A program made the position numbers and the translations under genes. Below are positions 23,691 through 32,359 of a stretch of 47,598 nucleotides of DNA, in pieces. Under the pieces are notes generated by a model. The model worked only from the letters and a program-made list of their open reading frames with translations. It was not told the DNA's origin and searched no databases. Numbering within the stretch: the first letter of the stretch is position 1; every line of letters begins with the position of its first letter. This DNA comes from Butyrivibrio sp. M55 (GTDB lineage Bacteria; Bacillota; Clostridia; Lachnospirales; Lachnospiraceae), in the NCBI RefSeq assembly GCF_900116865.1, contig NZ_FPCD01000023.1:1-47598 (forward strand), read 5' to 3'.

Positions 23691-24821
23691 ATGTTTTTTT
23701 GGATATTAAACTTTTATTTTTTTATTGCTTATTTAGTTATAGCAAGAATGCGAGGAAGGGAAAAGACTTTTTTAATCCTGGCAACGATACACTTAATACT
23801 TGTAAGTGCTTTTAGAAGTGTGAATGTTGGAACGGATACATTTTATTATGCAAAAGCTTACAAATATTTAGCCGGTCACTCTAGATTGTATTGGCATGCA
23901 ATGAGTAATTCAAAGGCATTTATAGCATATCTTAAAGCTTGTACTAAAATTTTACCTGGTATTAATGGATATGTAGTAGTTACATCAGTTCCGCTATTAG
24001 TTATGGTGGCTTTTTTTATTTATAAATACTCAAAAAATTACTATTTAAGTATTTGGCTGTTTGTGTTTTTGTATTTTTATTTTAATTCATTAAATACGGC
24101 AAGACAGTACTTGGCAATGTCACTAACTTTGATATTCTTTTATCTTTTTGATATAAAAAAATATTTTTTTGCGATGATTATCGGGGCATTAGCAGTTGGA
24201 GTTCACAGCGCTGCATTACCATGTGTTGCATTATGCGTTGTAGTTTCAGTAATAAAATGGACACCTCAATTAACGCTCTTTACAACATTGGGAATTCATT
24301 TCTTAAATATTATAGTTCCGATAGCAGTTAGTATATTTGTAAGAATTTTGCCACAATATGAATGGATAAGGAAGTATTTATTTAGTGCCAGCTACTCTTC
24401 TAAAGGAAGATCATCTATGTTATACAGTCTCTATGGAGAAGTGACGATTATTCTTGGAATGTATTGGATTTTTTGGAAGTATAAGAAAATACGGCTGGTT
24501 GTATTTGGAGAAGAAATAAAAAGCAAGAATGAAATAGATGATCATTCGTTGCAAATAATGCAAAGAATGATGGTTATCGTTTCGATAGCAACAATGTTAT
24601 ATATGTTCTACTCAAAAGTTATTATGTTCAACAGGATGGCTAGTATTTTGTTCTTGTTTATAATTGTGCTATTATCCAATGTTCTGGCTAATCTTGATGG
24701 AAGACATAAACCTATTATGTATATTTTCCTGGTTCCATTAATTGCATTTACATATTATCAATTACAACAGGGAATAGCAGGTACGGGGGAGTATTATTCA
24801 TATTTATTTAATATGAAATAA
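23691..24821 (+). CDS. EpsG-family polysaccharide polymerase (Wzy-like)
   Basis: The 376-residue protein has about ten to twelve hydrophobic spans. The N-terminal part shows the EpsG hallmark 'SAFRSVNVGTDTFYY' (about 42-57) followed by a periplasmic-type loop; a central 'LNTARQYLAMSL' is also typical. It would join lipid-linked repeat units on the outer face of the membrane. It starts 4 bases after the GT2 stop. Confidence 0.88.
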   Translation: MFFWILNFYFFIAYLVIARMRGREKTFLILATIHLILVSAFRSVNVGTDTFYYAKAYKYLAGHSRLYWHAMSNSKAFIAYLKACTKILPGINGYVVVTSVPLLVMVAFFIYKYSKNYYLSIWLFVFLYFYFNSLNTARQYLAMSLTLIFFYLFDIKKYFFAMIIGALAVGVHSAALPCVALCVVVSVIKWTPQLTLFTTLGIHFLNIIVPIAVSIFVRILPQYEWIRKYLFSASYSSKGRSSMLYSLYGEVTIILGMYWIFWKYKKIRLVVFGEEIKSKNEIDDHSLQIMQRMMVIVSIATMLYMFYSKVIMFNRMASILFLFIIVLLSNVLANLDGRHKPIMYIFLVPLIAFTYYQLQQGIAGTGEYYSYLFNMK

Positions 24822-24834
24822 GGATAAATACAAT

Positions 24835-25659
24835 ATGATGAATGAAATAGAAAAGAAAATTCATTATTGTTGGTTTGGGAAGTCTGAATTAACTGATGAA
24901 GCCCAAAAATGTATTGAATCATGGAAAAAGTTTTGTCCGGATTATGAAATAGTACGATGGGATGAGGATAATTTTGACTTTTCAGATTGTAGATATGCGA
25001 CTCAGGCATACAGCATGAAAAAGTGGGCTTTTGTTAGTGATTATGCACGGTTTGTTATTTTATATGAAAATGGTGGAATATATTTTGATACGGATGTTGA
25101 GTTGATTAAGCCAATAGATGATATCGTTGCAAATGGGGCATTTATGGGGTGTCAACCTGGCATAAAAATGGAAATAGCACCTGGTTTAGGAATTGGAACT
25201 TCTAAGGGGGATGAATTATATAAAGAGATAATTGAATATTATAAGAGCCAGAATTTTATTGAGGATGGGAATATGAATCTACATACGGTAGTTGACCGCG
25301 TAACAAAAATTCTGAGGAATGAGGGGTTTGTTGGAAGTGGAGAGATAGAAAAGGTAAGAAATATCAGCATATATCCTCCTGAATATTTTTGTCCAATCAA
25401 TTGTTTTACAAATGAAGTTGTTATTACAGAAAAAACGAGATCTATTCATCATTACAGTGCATCATGGTTGGATAAAGATGAACGAAGAATTATGGATAAA
25501 GTAGCTGTAGTTGAAAAAAAGTTTGGAAGAATTCCTGCTATGGTCACTAAAAATGTATTTTATATTGGTAAAGAAGCTAAAAACGGTGGAATCTACGGTG
25601 TATGTAGGTATATAAGAAATAAGTTGTATAACAAGTTATACAAAAAAGAACTATTTTAA
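24835..25659 (+). CDS. Glycosyltransferase with DXD motif (GT32, capsular polysaccharide type)
   Basis: The 274-residue protein begins EKKIHYCWFGKSELTDEAQKC and has the conserved SDYARFVILYENGGIYFDTDVELIKPID, with the sugar-nucleotide/metal motif DTD (about 84-86). A 'HHYSASWL' motif near residue 203 completes the GT32 pattern (as in Och1-like and capsular enzymes). Two in-frame ATGs (24835, 24838) lie after AAGGATAAAT. It adds a sugar branch or backbone residue. Confidence 0.9.
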   Translation: MMNEIEKKIHYCWFGKSELTDEAQKCIESWKKFCPDYEIVRWDEDNFDFSDCRYATQAYSMKKWAFVSDYARFVILYENGGIYFDTDVELIKPIDDIVANGAFMGCQPGIKMEIAPGLGIGTSKGDELYKEIIEYYKSQNFIEDGNMNLHTVVDRVTKILRNEGFVGSGEIEKVRNISIYPPEYFCPINCFTNEVVITEKTRSIHHYSASWLDKDERRIMDKVAVVEKKFGRIPAMVTKNVFYIGKEAKNGGIYGVCRYIRNKLYNKLYKKELF

Positions 25660-25696
25660 TTTTACAAGAATGTAGTGGATACGAGGAAAGTGATAT

Positions 25697-27973
25697 ATGA
25701 AAATTGCAATTATGACTTGGTTTAGCTATGGAAATTATGGAACGCTACTTCAAGCATATGCGCTTTCTCAGGTATTAAAGGACGAAGGGCATACTGCTGA
25801 CATAATACGATATTATCCTAAAAAGCCGGCAGTAGATGCGGATGACAGAGGGCTTTTCCTAAAGATATTAGATAGAAGTTATAAAGAAGTTCAGAATATT
25901 ATTAATCCACAAATATTAAATGATAGATATGATGAGTTGTTTGAGCCGTTTGCGGATAAGTTCTTAACGTTTACAAAAGAATGTGAAAACTTGTCGGATC
26001 TGAAAAATGTTGTTAATGAATATGATGTTTTTATATGTGGAAGTGATCAGATATGGACACAAGAAAATTTTGATTCGCATTATTTTTTGGATTTTGTAGA
26101 AAAGAGAAAAAAAACTATTTCATATGCTCCGAGTATGGGGGCAGGATGTTTCAAAAATTATATTTATGAAGAGAAGATAAAAAAACTGGTACATAATATT
26201 GATTATGTTTCTGTAAGGGAAGAAAGTAGTACACGACTTTTAAAAGCATTTGAAAAAGAAATTATAAGAGTGGTAGATCCTACACTATTATTGTCTTCAA
26301 AAGTATGGGAGGATACATTTTGCTTAAAGGAATCTGATACTCATGAAAAATCCTACGCTTTGCTGTTTTTTTTAGGAAGAAACAACAAGTCGTGGAAAAC
26401 GGCATATGAGCTTGCTAGAAAAAAGAATCTAAAAATAAAAGTAATTCCTGCATATAAAAAAGACTTTGGGCGAAAAGTGGATGTAGAAAAGAAAGTGGAT
26501 CCGAAAAAATTTATGGAATTGATAAAAAATGCATCGTTGGTATGCACGGATTCGTTTCATGGAATTATTTTTTCTATAATCTTTGAAAAAGATTTCTTAG
26601 CTTTTGAGAGGTTTAAGGGGAAACATTATTTAAATCAAAATAATCGAATTTATGATTTATTAAATTCGATTATGCTGACGGATAGAATAGTTCAAGGAAA
26701 TATTAATATTGAGATTTCAAAAATAGATTATTCTAAGAAAAAAGAATATTTATTGCAAAAAATTGGACAGTCAAAAAGTTTTCTATTTAGTTCATTGTCA
26801 GAGATTGCTGGCAATATTGTTAATGAAAAAAAGGAGTTTTCCATCAGAGATTGTAAAAGTACATGCATAGGATGTGGGGCTTGTTTATATAATTGCCCAA
26901 CAAATGCTATAAATATTAAGCTAGAAAACGATGGTTTTTTTAGAGCGGAATTAAATCAAGAAAAATGTATCCATTGTAATAAATGTATTGAAGTATGCCC
27001 TTTTACTGGAGCTGTTGGAGCAAATAGTTTAGTGAAAAATAAATTGTATGCGTACCAAGATTGTGATGAAACACTAGAAAGTACAAGTAGTGGTGGTGCA
27101 GCGTATAGGATATCGGAAATATTATTAAGGCGTGGATATACTATAATAGGATGCACCTATGACTACGATGGAAATATTGCTAAGCATATAGTTGTAAGAG
27201 AAGAAAAAAAAATAAGCCTGCTAAAAGGTTCAAAATACATTCAAAGTTTCTTTGCGGATGTTTTTGAGTATATAGGATTGAATAATGAACCTATTGTGGT
27301 GTTTGGTACACCATGTCAGGTAAGTGCGGTGAAAAAGTCATTTCCTGAACGTGAGAATATTATATATATAGAATTAATTTGCCATGGTGTGCCTACATAC
27401 AATCTTTTTAATAAATATCTTAATTATTTGCGAGAAAACAAAAAAGTTATTGGAGAAATTGAAAAGATTAGTTTTCGAGATAAAAAAAGAGGGTGGAGTA
27501 CTGATATGTATATTAAGAGCGATGGGAAATTTTACCATGGCATTAATACAAAGGATCCATTTTTTAAAATGTTCATTAGTGGAGTTTGTTATAGTGGTGC
27601 ATGTTATGAGTGCAGATGGAGAGAGAAAAGCTCTGCTGACTTGAGGTTGGGTGATTTCTGGGGAGGCAAATTTCGTAAAGATAAATTAGGTGTGAGTATG
27701 GTAATCCCTAATTCGGTTAAAGGGGAAGAGATTGTAACGATGTTGAAGAACTATGAAGAAAAGAAAATATTTTTAGAGCAAGATATATCGGATTATTATC
27801 GTTCACAGCAGGTTTACAATTTGAAGAAGCCATTACATTATGAAGAAATTATAGACGGACTACAAAAAGAGGATTGTAACTTGGAAAAGATAGTAAAAAA
27901 ATATGCAGATCCCGTTTGTAGAAAAAATAGCTTTTACGACAAGGTATTAAGAATATATGGAAAGAAAAAGTAA
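25697..27973 (+). CDS. Polysaccharide pyruvyltransferase fused to a ferredoxin/FrhB-type domain
   Basis: The 758-residue protein is a two-part fusion. Residues 1 to about 370 form a pyruvyltransferase (PF04230): WFSYGNYGTLLQAYALSQVL, FICGSDQIWTQ, SYAPSMGAG and CTDSFHGIIF. Residues about 388-440 hold two 4Fe-4S motifs (CIGCGACLYNCP, then CIHCNKCIEVCPF). The rest is an FrhB/FdhB-like coenzyme F420 hydrogenase beta-subunit domain with SSGGAAYRISE, VFGTPCQVSAV and 'LRLGDFWG'. The two functions are often neighbouring genes in glycan clusters. The redox role is unknown. It overlaps the next gene by 17 bases. Confidence 0.88.
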   Translation: MKIAIMTWFSYGNYGTLLQAYALSQVLKDEGHTADIIRYYPKKPAVDADDRGLFLKILDRSYKEVQNIINPQILNDRYDELFEPFADKFLTFTKECENLSDLKNVVNEYDVFICGSDQIWTQENFDSHYFLDFVEKRKKTISYAPSMGAGCFKNYIYEEKIKKLVHNIDYVSVREESSTRLLKAFEKEIIRVVDPTLLLSSKVWEDTFCLKESDTHEKSYALLFFLGRNNKSWKTAYELARKKNLKIKVIPAYKKDFGRKVDVEKKVDPKKFMELIKNASLVCTDSFHGIIFSIIFEKDFLAFERFKGKHYLNQNNRIYDLLNSIMLTDRIVQGNINIEISKIDYSKKKEYLLQKIGQSKSFLFSSLSEIAGNIVNEKKEFSIRDCKSTCIGCGACLYNCPTNAINIKLENDGFFRAELNQEKCIHCNKCIEVCPFTGAVGANSLVKNKLYAYQDCDETLESTSSGGAAYRISEILLRRGYTIIGCTYDYDGNIAKHIVVREEKKISLLKGSKYIQSFFADVFEYIGLNNEPIVVFGTPCQVSAVKKSFPERENIIYIELICHGVPTYNLFNKYLNYLRENKKVIGEIEKISFRDKKRGWSTDMYIKSDGKFYHGINTKDPFFKMFISGVCYSGACYECRWREKSSADLRLGDFWGGKFRKDKLGVSMVIPNSVKGEEIVTMLKNYEEKKIFLEQDISDYYRSQQVYNLKKPLHYEEIIDGLQKEDCNLEKIVKKYADPVCRKNSFYDKVLRIYGKKK

Positions 27974-29372
27974 AGTTAAGGAATTGATGGGGAATACCGT
28001 TCTATTTACTATCAGTAGTATAGGGACAAAGATTATTTCTTTTCTGTTCATTCCACTTTATACAGCAGTGCTTAGTACTAAGGAATATGGGATGGCAGAT
28101 TATATTATTTCGCTGTCCTTAATAATTGTGCCGATTATTACTTTAAATATAAAAGATGCAGTACTTAGATTTGCTTTTGATGAATCTCTTCAAAGGGATA
28201 AAGTATTATCTACAGGTTTAGGAATTATATTGTGTGGACATTTTTTTTTGATTGTAATAATAGTATCTTTAAAAATGTTCCGATTTATAAGTAAGGACAA
28301 TATATTTTTATTATGGGTTGTATTGCTTTGCTTTATCAGTGCTTTGAATGAGATTTTTACAATGTATTTAAAAGCATGCGAACAAGTAAGAACAATAGTT
28401 GTTGGCGGTTTGGCTGGGGCAGTTGCTTCGGCAATTTCAAATATTGTATTTCTTCTGATATTTCATTTTGGTTTTAATGGGTATCTTATTTCATATACTC
28501 TGGGTTTGGGAATATCTTTAATAATATTTTGCTGTTTTGGAAAAAAATTTAGGATAAGTAATCCAATAGCTGATATAAGGCTACTTGAATCGATGGTTAA
28601 GTTTAGTTCACCACTTATTGTGAATGCATTGGCATGGTGGATTAACAATTTGAGTGATAGATTTTTTATAATCATGTTTTGCGGAGCAGCTGTAAACGGA
28701 GTATATTCCATTGCGTATAAAATTCCGGTCATTCTGTCGACTATACAAGCTATTTTTTATAACGCGTGGTCTGTTTCGGCTATAAAAGAGTTTGATAAGG
28801 ATGATACGGATGGATTTATTGGGAAGGTATATGATAACTATAGTGCAGTATCAGTTTTTGTAGCGACTGTAATATTAGCGTTAGATATACCTCTGGCTAG
28901 ACTTATGTATGCAAAAGATTTTTTTGATGCATATAAATATGTCCCGTTTTTGATATTTGGGACGGTATTTAATGGGCTTGCGTTATTTGAAGGTTGTCTA
29001 TTTACGGCGGCAAAGAAGACAAAAGAGGTTTCAAAAACAACTATTATAGGTGCAATTATTAATACCGGCTTGAATATAGTGTTGATTCCGCGATATAGTG
29101 CATATGGAGCGGCAATTGCAACAGCTGCAGGATATTTTTTCATATGGTTAATAAGGACAATAAGTTTAAAAAGAATAATCACAATGACAATATATTGGGG
29201 AAAGCAAATTGCTATATATTTGTTTTTAGCTGTACAAGTAATATTATTGTTTCTTAATGCTTATATATGGCAGTGGATTCCTATAATAGCAATTATCTAT
29301 TTGATAAGACATAATATTGTATCGGTTGCAAAATCATTATTGGTAAAGGTATATGATAATAATAAAATATGA
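27957..29372 (+). CDS. Wzx-type oligosaccharide flippase (MOP superfamily)
   Basis: The 471-residue protein has about 12-14 membrane spans. The N-terminal ELMGNTVLFTISSIGTKIISFLFIPLYTAVLSTKEYG is the usual start of Wzx proteins, and Polysacc_synt_C-like sequence lies in the C-terminal half. It moves the lipid-linked repeat unit outward for the polymerase at 23691. The start overlaps the pyruvyltransferase end by 17 bases, so translation is coupled; a second ATG at 27987 is possible. It is the last clear gene of the glycan operon. Confidence 0.92.
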   Translation: MERKSKVKELMGNTVLFTISSIGTKIISFLFIPLYTAVLSTKEYGMADYIISLSLIIVPIITLNIKDAVLRFAFDESLQRDKVLSTGLGIILCGHFFLIVIIVSLKMFRFISKDNIFLLWVVLLCFISALNEIFTMYLKACEQVRTIVVGGLAGAVASAISNIVFLLIFHFGFNGYLISYTLGLGISLIIFCCFGKKFRISNPIADIRLLESMVKFSSPLIVNALAWWINNLSDRFFIIMFCGAAVNGVYSIAYKIPVILSTIQAIFYNAWSVSAIKEFDKDDTDGFIGKVYDNYSAVSVFVATVILALDIPLARLMYAKDFFDAYKYVPFLIFGTVFNGLALFEGCLFTAAKKTKEVSKTTIIGAIINTGLNIVLIPRYSAYGAAIATAAGYFFIWLIRTISLKRIITMTIYWGKQIAIYLFLAVQVILLFLNAYIWQWIPIIAIIYLIRHNIVSVAKSLLVKVYDNNKI

Positions 29373-29796
29373 TAGTTTTGTTACTTGCTTAAATGCTCTT
29401 GAGCAAGCAGATTTCAATAAAGCGTGTAGAGATGAAATATACAGGATGGGAGTACTCTGCAAATTTAATCAGACTTTTGAACTTGCATGTAAAGCTCTTC
29501 AGGAAGTCTTAAGATTTGGTAACGTTGATGGAGCGGAGATTGCAACTCCAAGAGAGATTATTAAGCTTGGTTGTGATAATGGATATATTGCAGATGCAGA
29601 TAGTTGGCAACTGATGATAGAGAAGAGAAGCCAGGATATCTACTTTTGTGATGATGAAGTAAAAAAAGAGTTTGTAGTTATGATTAAGGATTGTTTTGTA
29701 TCTAAATTCAAGAAGCTTGCGGAAATACTGGAGAAAAAACTGTTTTTGACAAATTCCGATTCTGATTCGGAATTTGTCAGAGGCCATCGGTATTGA
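29353..29796 (+). CDS. HI0074-type nucleotidyltransferase substrate-binding protein, without its partner
   Basis: The 147-residue all-helical protein resembles the NTase_sub_bind/HI0074 family: FVTCLNALEQAD, FNQTFELACKALQEVLRFGN, ATPREIIKLGCDNGYIADADSWQLMIEKRSQ. These proteins normally sit next to a MNT-type nucleotidyltransferase; no such gene is present. It overlaps the flippase by 20 bases. The last 14 or so codons fall in a 33-base inverted repeat (29747-29779), so the C-terminus (LTNSDSDSEFVRGH) may be an added or altered tail. It may be a toxin-antitoxin relic. Confidence 0.75.
   Translation: MIIIKYDSFVTCLNALEQADFNKACRDEIYRMGVLCKFNQTFELACKALQEVLRFGNVDGAEIATPREIIKLGCDNGYIADADSWQLMIEKRSQDIYFCDDEVKKEFVVMIKDCFVSKFKKLAEILEKKLFLTNSDSDSEFVRGHRY
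29747..29779. repeat. Palindrome A, left border of the DUF4869/ATPase cassette
   Basis: TGACAAATTCCGA (29747-29759) is the exact inverse of 29767-29779, with a 7-base centre. No T tract follows, and it lies inside a coding region, so it is not a plain terminator. Palindrome B at 31268-31300 is a close relative. Confidence 0.8.
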
Positions 29797-29823
29797 TTAT
29801 TTAATTTTCTGAGGACGAATAAT

Positions 29824-30261
29824 ATGTTGAATATTTATTTTGGAGAAACAGAAGGAGCGATGCATGGACCGTCGTGGTTCAGATTTAATTTTCAGGAAGA
29901 GTGGTTTGGAGATCCGCTTGTTGCTGAGATGATGGAAGATATTGATAAATCGCATTATAAGGGTGGGCAGCTGATTGAGAGTGATGTACTTGGCCCGATT
30001 CCGCCGGAAAGATTGTCAGGCGGTTTGCAGACGCTTATTTGTATATATAAAAGACCTGATCTCATGTTTAATGCTACCAGTTGTGGTGAAAACTGCGCTA
30101 AGTGGCTTTTGGAGATAGGAAAAAGAATAGATGTCTCTGTGAATTTAAGGTACTATATGCCTTTTGACAATTGCGGAGATTTTAAAGTCAGAATTATCAA
30201 TGAGGATAAAACTATTGATAATATTAAGGATTACGTGCATACAGCTTTGAAATATGTTTGA
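29824..30261 (+). CDS. DUF4869-like protein
   Basis: The 145-residue protein begins MLNIYFGETE, as in DUF4869 proteins of Clostridia, and continues with WFRFNFQEEWFGDP and 'SDVLGPIPPERLSGGLQTLICIYKRPD', then 'CGENCAKWLLEIGKR'. It is soluble and its function is unknown. GAGGA precedes the ATG. The ATPase gene follows after 17 bases. The two form a two-gene unit bracketed by palindromes A and B. Confidence 0.75.
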   Translation: MLNIYFGETEGAMHGPSWFRFNFQEEWFGDPLVAEMMEDIDKSHYKGGQLIESDVLGPIPPERLSGGLQTLICIYKRPDLMFNATSCGENCAKWLLEIGKRIDVSVNLRYYMPFDNCGDFKVRIINEDKTIDNIKDYVHTALKYV

Positions 30262-30278
30262 TATAGAGGAATCTGAAT

Positions 30279-31259
30279 ATGAAGAATAAACATCATATTA
30301 TTGTCGAGACAGAGCGGCTAAAATATGAATTTGATATAAGAAGAAATATCACTGTTATTCAAGGCGACAGTGCAACAGGAAAGACAACGCTTGTTCAACT
30401 TCTGGAGACATATTCAAGGTATGGAAAAGATAGTGGAGTACGCCTTCAGTCAGATGTTCAGTGTGTTGTATTTGGTGGAGATGCCGGTCTTTGGAAAGTT
30501 GCTGTGGAAACATATCGGGACAGCATAGTTTTTATTGATGAGGATTACTCATTCATTTATTCAAAAGAGTTTGCTGATGTTATACAGGGAACATCAAATT
30601 ATTATGTTTTGATCACCAGACAGCCATTATACTACTTGCCATACAGTGTGCAGGAGATATATGGAATCAGGACTACAGGAAAATATCATTACCCTGAGAA
30701 AATCTATAATGAGTTTTACAGGATATATGGAGACACGGAAGAGAAGAGTCCAAAAGATGTGATTGTCATGGTAGAGGATTCTAAATCCGGGTATCAGTTT
30801 TTTTCTGCGATATGTGAAAAAGATGCTTGCTTAAGCGTTGACGGAAATTCAAACTTTGTCAGCAAAATTGAAAGCGTAGATAAAGATAAACAGGTTGTTG
30901 TTATCGCTGATGGAGCTGCATTTGGTGCATATATTGCAAAAGTGATGGGGGTGGCTAAGGTCCGAAAAGATGTATCAATGTATTTTCCGGAATCGTTTGA
31001 ATGGATGATTTTGAAAGCGGGAGTTATAAATATAAAGGACATTGATGATATACTTGCTGAACCGGAAAGATATATCGAAAGCAGAGAATTTTTTAGTTGG
31101 GAAAGATATTTTACTCAACTGTTAATTGAATCGACTTCGGACAGTGATGTAAAAAAGTATGATAAGAGCAGACTGAAGCCATATTATCTTGAGGGAAAGA
31201 ATAGAGATTCAATAATAGGAGTTCTTCCCGAAAGTATACGAGAATTATTTGAAAAATAA
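30279..31259 (+). CDS. P-loop ATPase partner of the DUF4869 protein
   Basis: The 326-residue protein has Walker A GDSATGKTT (29-37) and a Walker B-like IVFIDED (83-89). The ATPase part is short (about 1-140). A second domain follows (about 150-230) with VIVMVEDSKSGYQFF and QVVVIADGAAFGAYIAKV, which resembles a Toprim-like or other alpha/beta fold. The C-terminus is acidic and helical (YIESREFFSWERYF). GAGGA precedes the ATG. Such pairs occur in Clostridia and are sometimes called translation-factor-like by automatic annotation; I see no evidence for that. Its function is unknown. Confidence 0.75.
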   Translation: MKNKHHIIVETERLKYEFDIRRNITVIQGDSATGKTTLVQLLETYSRYGKDSGVRLQSDVQCVVFGGDAGLWKVAVETYRDSIVFIDEDYSFIYSKEFADVIQGTSNYYVLITRQPLYYLPYSVQEIYGIRTTGKYHYPEKIYNEFYRIYGDTEEKSPKDVIVMVEDSKSGYQFFSAICEKDACLSVDGNSNFVSKIESVDKDKQVVVIADGAAFGAYIAKVMGVAKVRKDVSMYFPESFEWMILKAGVINIKDIDDILAEPERYIESREFFSWERYFTQLLIESTSDSDVKKYDKSRLKPYYLEGKNRDSIIGVLPESIRELFEK

Positions 31260-31267
31260 TATCGTTT

Positions 31268-31305
31268 TGACTAATTCCGAATCTGATTCGGAATTAGTCA
31301 TTTTT
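31268..31305 (+). terminator. Palindrome B: terminator and right border of the cassette
   Basis: TGACTAATTCCGAATC (31268-31283) is the exact inverse of 31285-31300 with a one-base centre, followed by TTTTT. It matches palindrome A except that one base pair is changed on both arms (A-T to T-A), so the pairing is kept. Confidence 0.85.
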
Positions 31306-31340
31306 AATAAGACATCTACGTAGATTACCCGCCCCGATTC

Positions 31341-31369
31341 TTGCATTTATGGGTGCTGAGTGTTAAAAT
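31341..31369 (+). promoter_or_regulatory. Possible ptb-buk promoter
   Basis: TTGCAT (31341-31346), 17 bases, TAAAAT (31364-31369). A second, weaker pair begins with TTGTCA at 31371. Confidence 0.5.
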
Positions 31370-31429
31370 TTTGTCATATGGCTTTTGGATATTTTAATCT
31401 AAGATAAATATTTTTGGAGGTTTTTTAAA

Positions 31430-32338
31430 ATGAGTAAGAATTTTGATGACATTTTGGCAAAGCTTAAGACAGCTGAGAAAAAGAAGATGTCTGTTGCAGT
31501 TGCACAGGACACACACGTACTCGAGGCTGTAAAGGTTGCTAAGGAGAGAGGAATCGTTGATTCTATCCTCGTTGGTGACAAGGATGAGATCGAGAAGAAG
31601 GCAGCAGAGGTTGGAATGAACCTTGCAGACTACGAGATCATCGATGTAAAGGATACCATCGAGGCAGCTCGTACAGCAGTTTCTCTCGTACACGACGGAA
31701 AGGCTGATATTTACATGAAGGGCGCTTTGGAGTCAAGAGATTTCCTTAAGAGCGTTCTTGATAAGGAAGTTGGACTTCGTACAGGTCGTCCTCTTTCACA
31801 CGTTTGTGTGTTTGAGATTCCCGGAATCGATCGTCTTCTTTTCCTTACAGACGTTGCATTTATGCCATATCCCACACTTGAGGATAAAAAAGTCATCATT
31901 GAATATACAGTAGACGTAGCAAGAGCTTGCGGTGTTGATTGCCCTAAGGTTGCTCCTCTTGCAGCAGTAGAAGTTGTTAACCCTAAGATGCCCGTTACAG
32001 TTGAGGCAGCAGAGCTCACAAAGATGAACGAAGCAGGCGAGATCAAGAACTGCATCGTTGACGGACCTCTTTCAATGGATCTTGCTATCGATCCTGAGGC
32101 TGCTCAGCACAAGGCAGGCGCTCTTGACAGAAAGATCGTCGGTGATGCCGATATCCTTCTTTTCCCTGATATCCACGCAGGAAACCTTACATACAAGACA
32201 ATCGTTCGTCTTGCAAAGGTTAAGAACGGTAACATCCTTACAGGAACAAAGGCACCTGTTATCCTTACATCAAGATCTGACAGTGTTGAGGTAAAGGTTA
32301 ACTCAATCGCACTCGCAGCTGTTGTAGCTAATAAATAA
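31430..32338 (+). CDS. ptb: Phosphate butyryltransferase
   Basis: The 302-residue protein belongs to the phosphate acetyl/butyryltransferase family and has the length of Ptb. Family marks include the N-terminal VAQDTHVLEAVKVAKERGI, 'DIYMKGALESRDFL' (about 100-113) and the C-terminal 'ALDRKIVGDADILLFPDIHAGNLTYKTIVRLA'. It converts butyryl-CoA plus phosphate to butyryl phosphate and CoA in the cytosol, the step before butyrate kinase, which follows after 21 bases. GGAGG lies 9 bases ahead of the ATG. The codon usage is that of a well-expressed gene. Confidence 0.95.
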   Translation: MSKNFDDILAKLKTAEKKKMSVAVAQDTHVLEAVKVAKERGIVDSILVGDKDEIEKKAAEVGMNLADYEIIDVKDTIEAARTAVSLVHDGKADIYMKGALESRDFLKSVLDKEVGLRTGRPLSHVCVFEIPGIDRLLFLTDVAFMPYPTLEDKKVIIEYTVDVARACGVDCPKVAPLAAVEVVNPKMPVTVEAAELTKMNEAGEIKNCIVDGPLSMDLAIDPEAAQHKAGALDRKIVGDADILLFPDIHAGNLTYKTIVRLAKVKNGNILTGTKAPVILTSRSDSVEVKVNSIALAAVVANK

Positions 32339-32359
32339 GCTTCGGAAAGGAAAAATACC

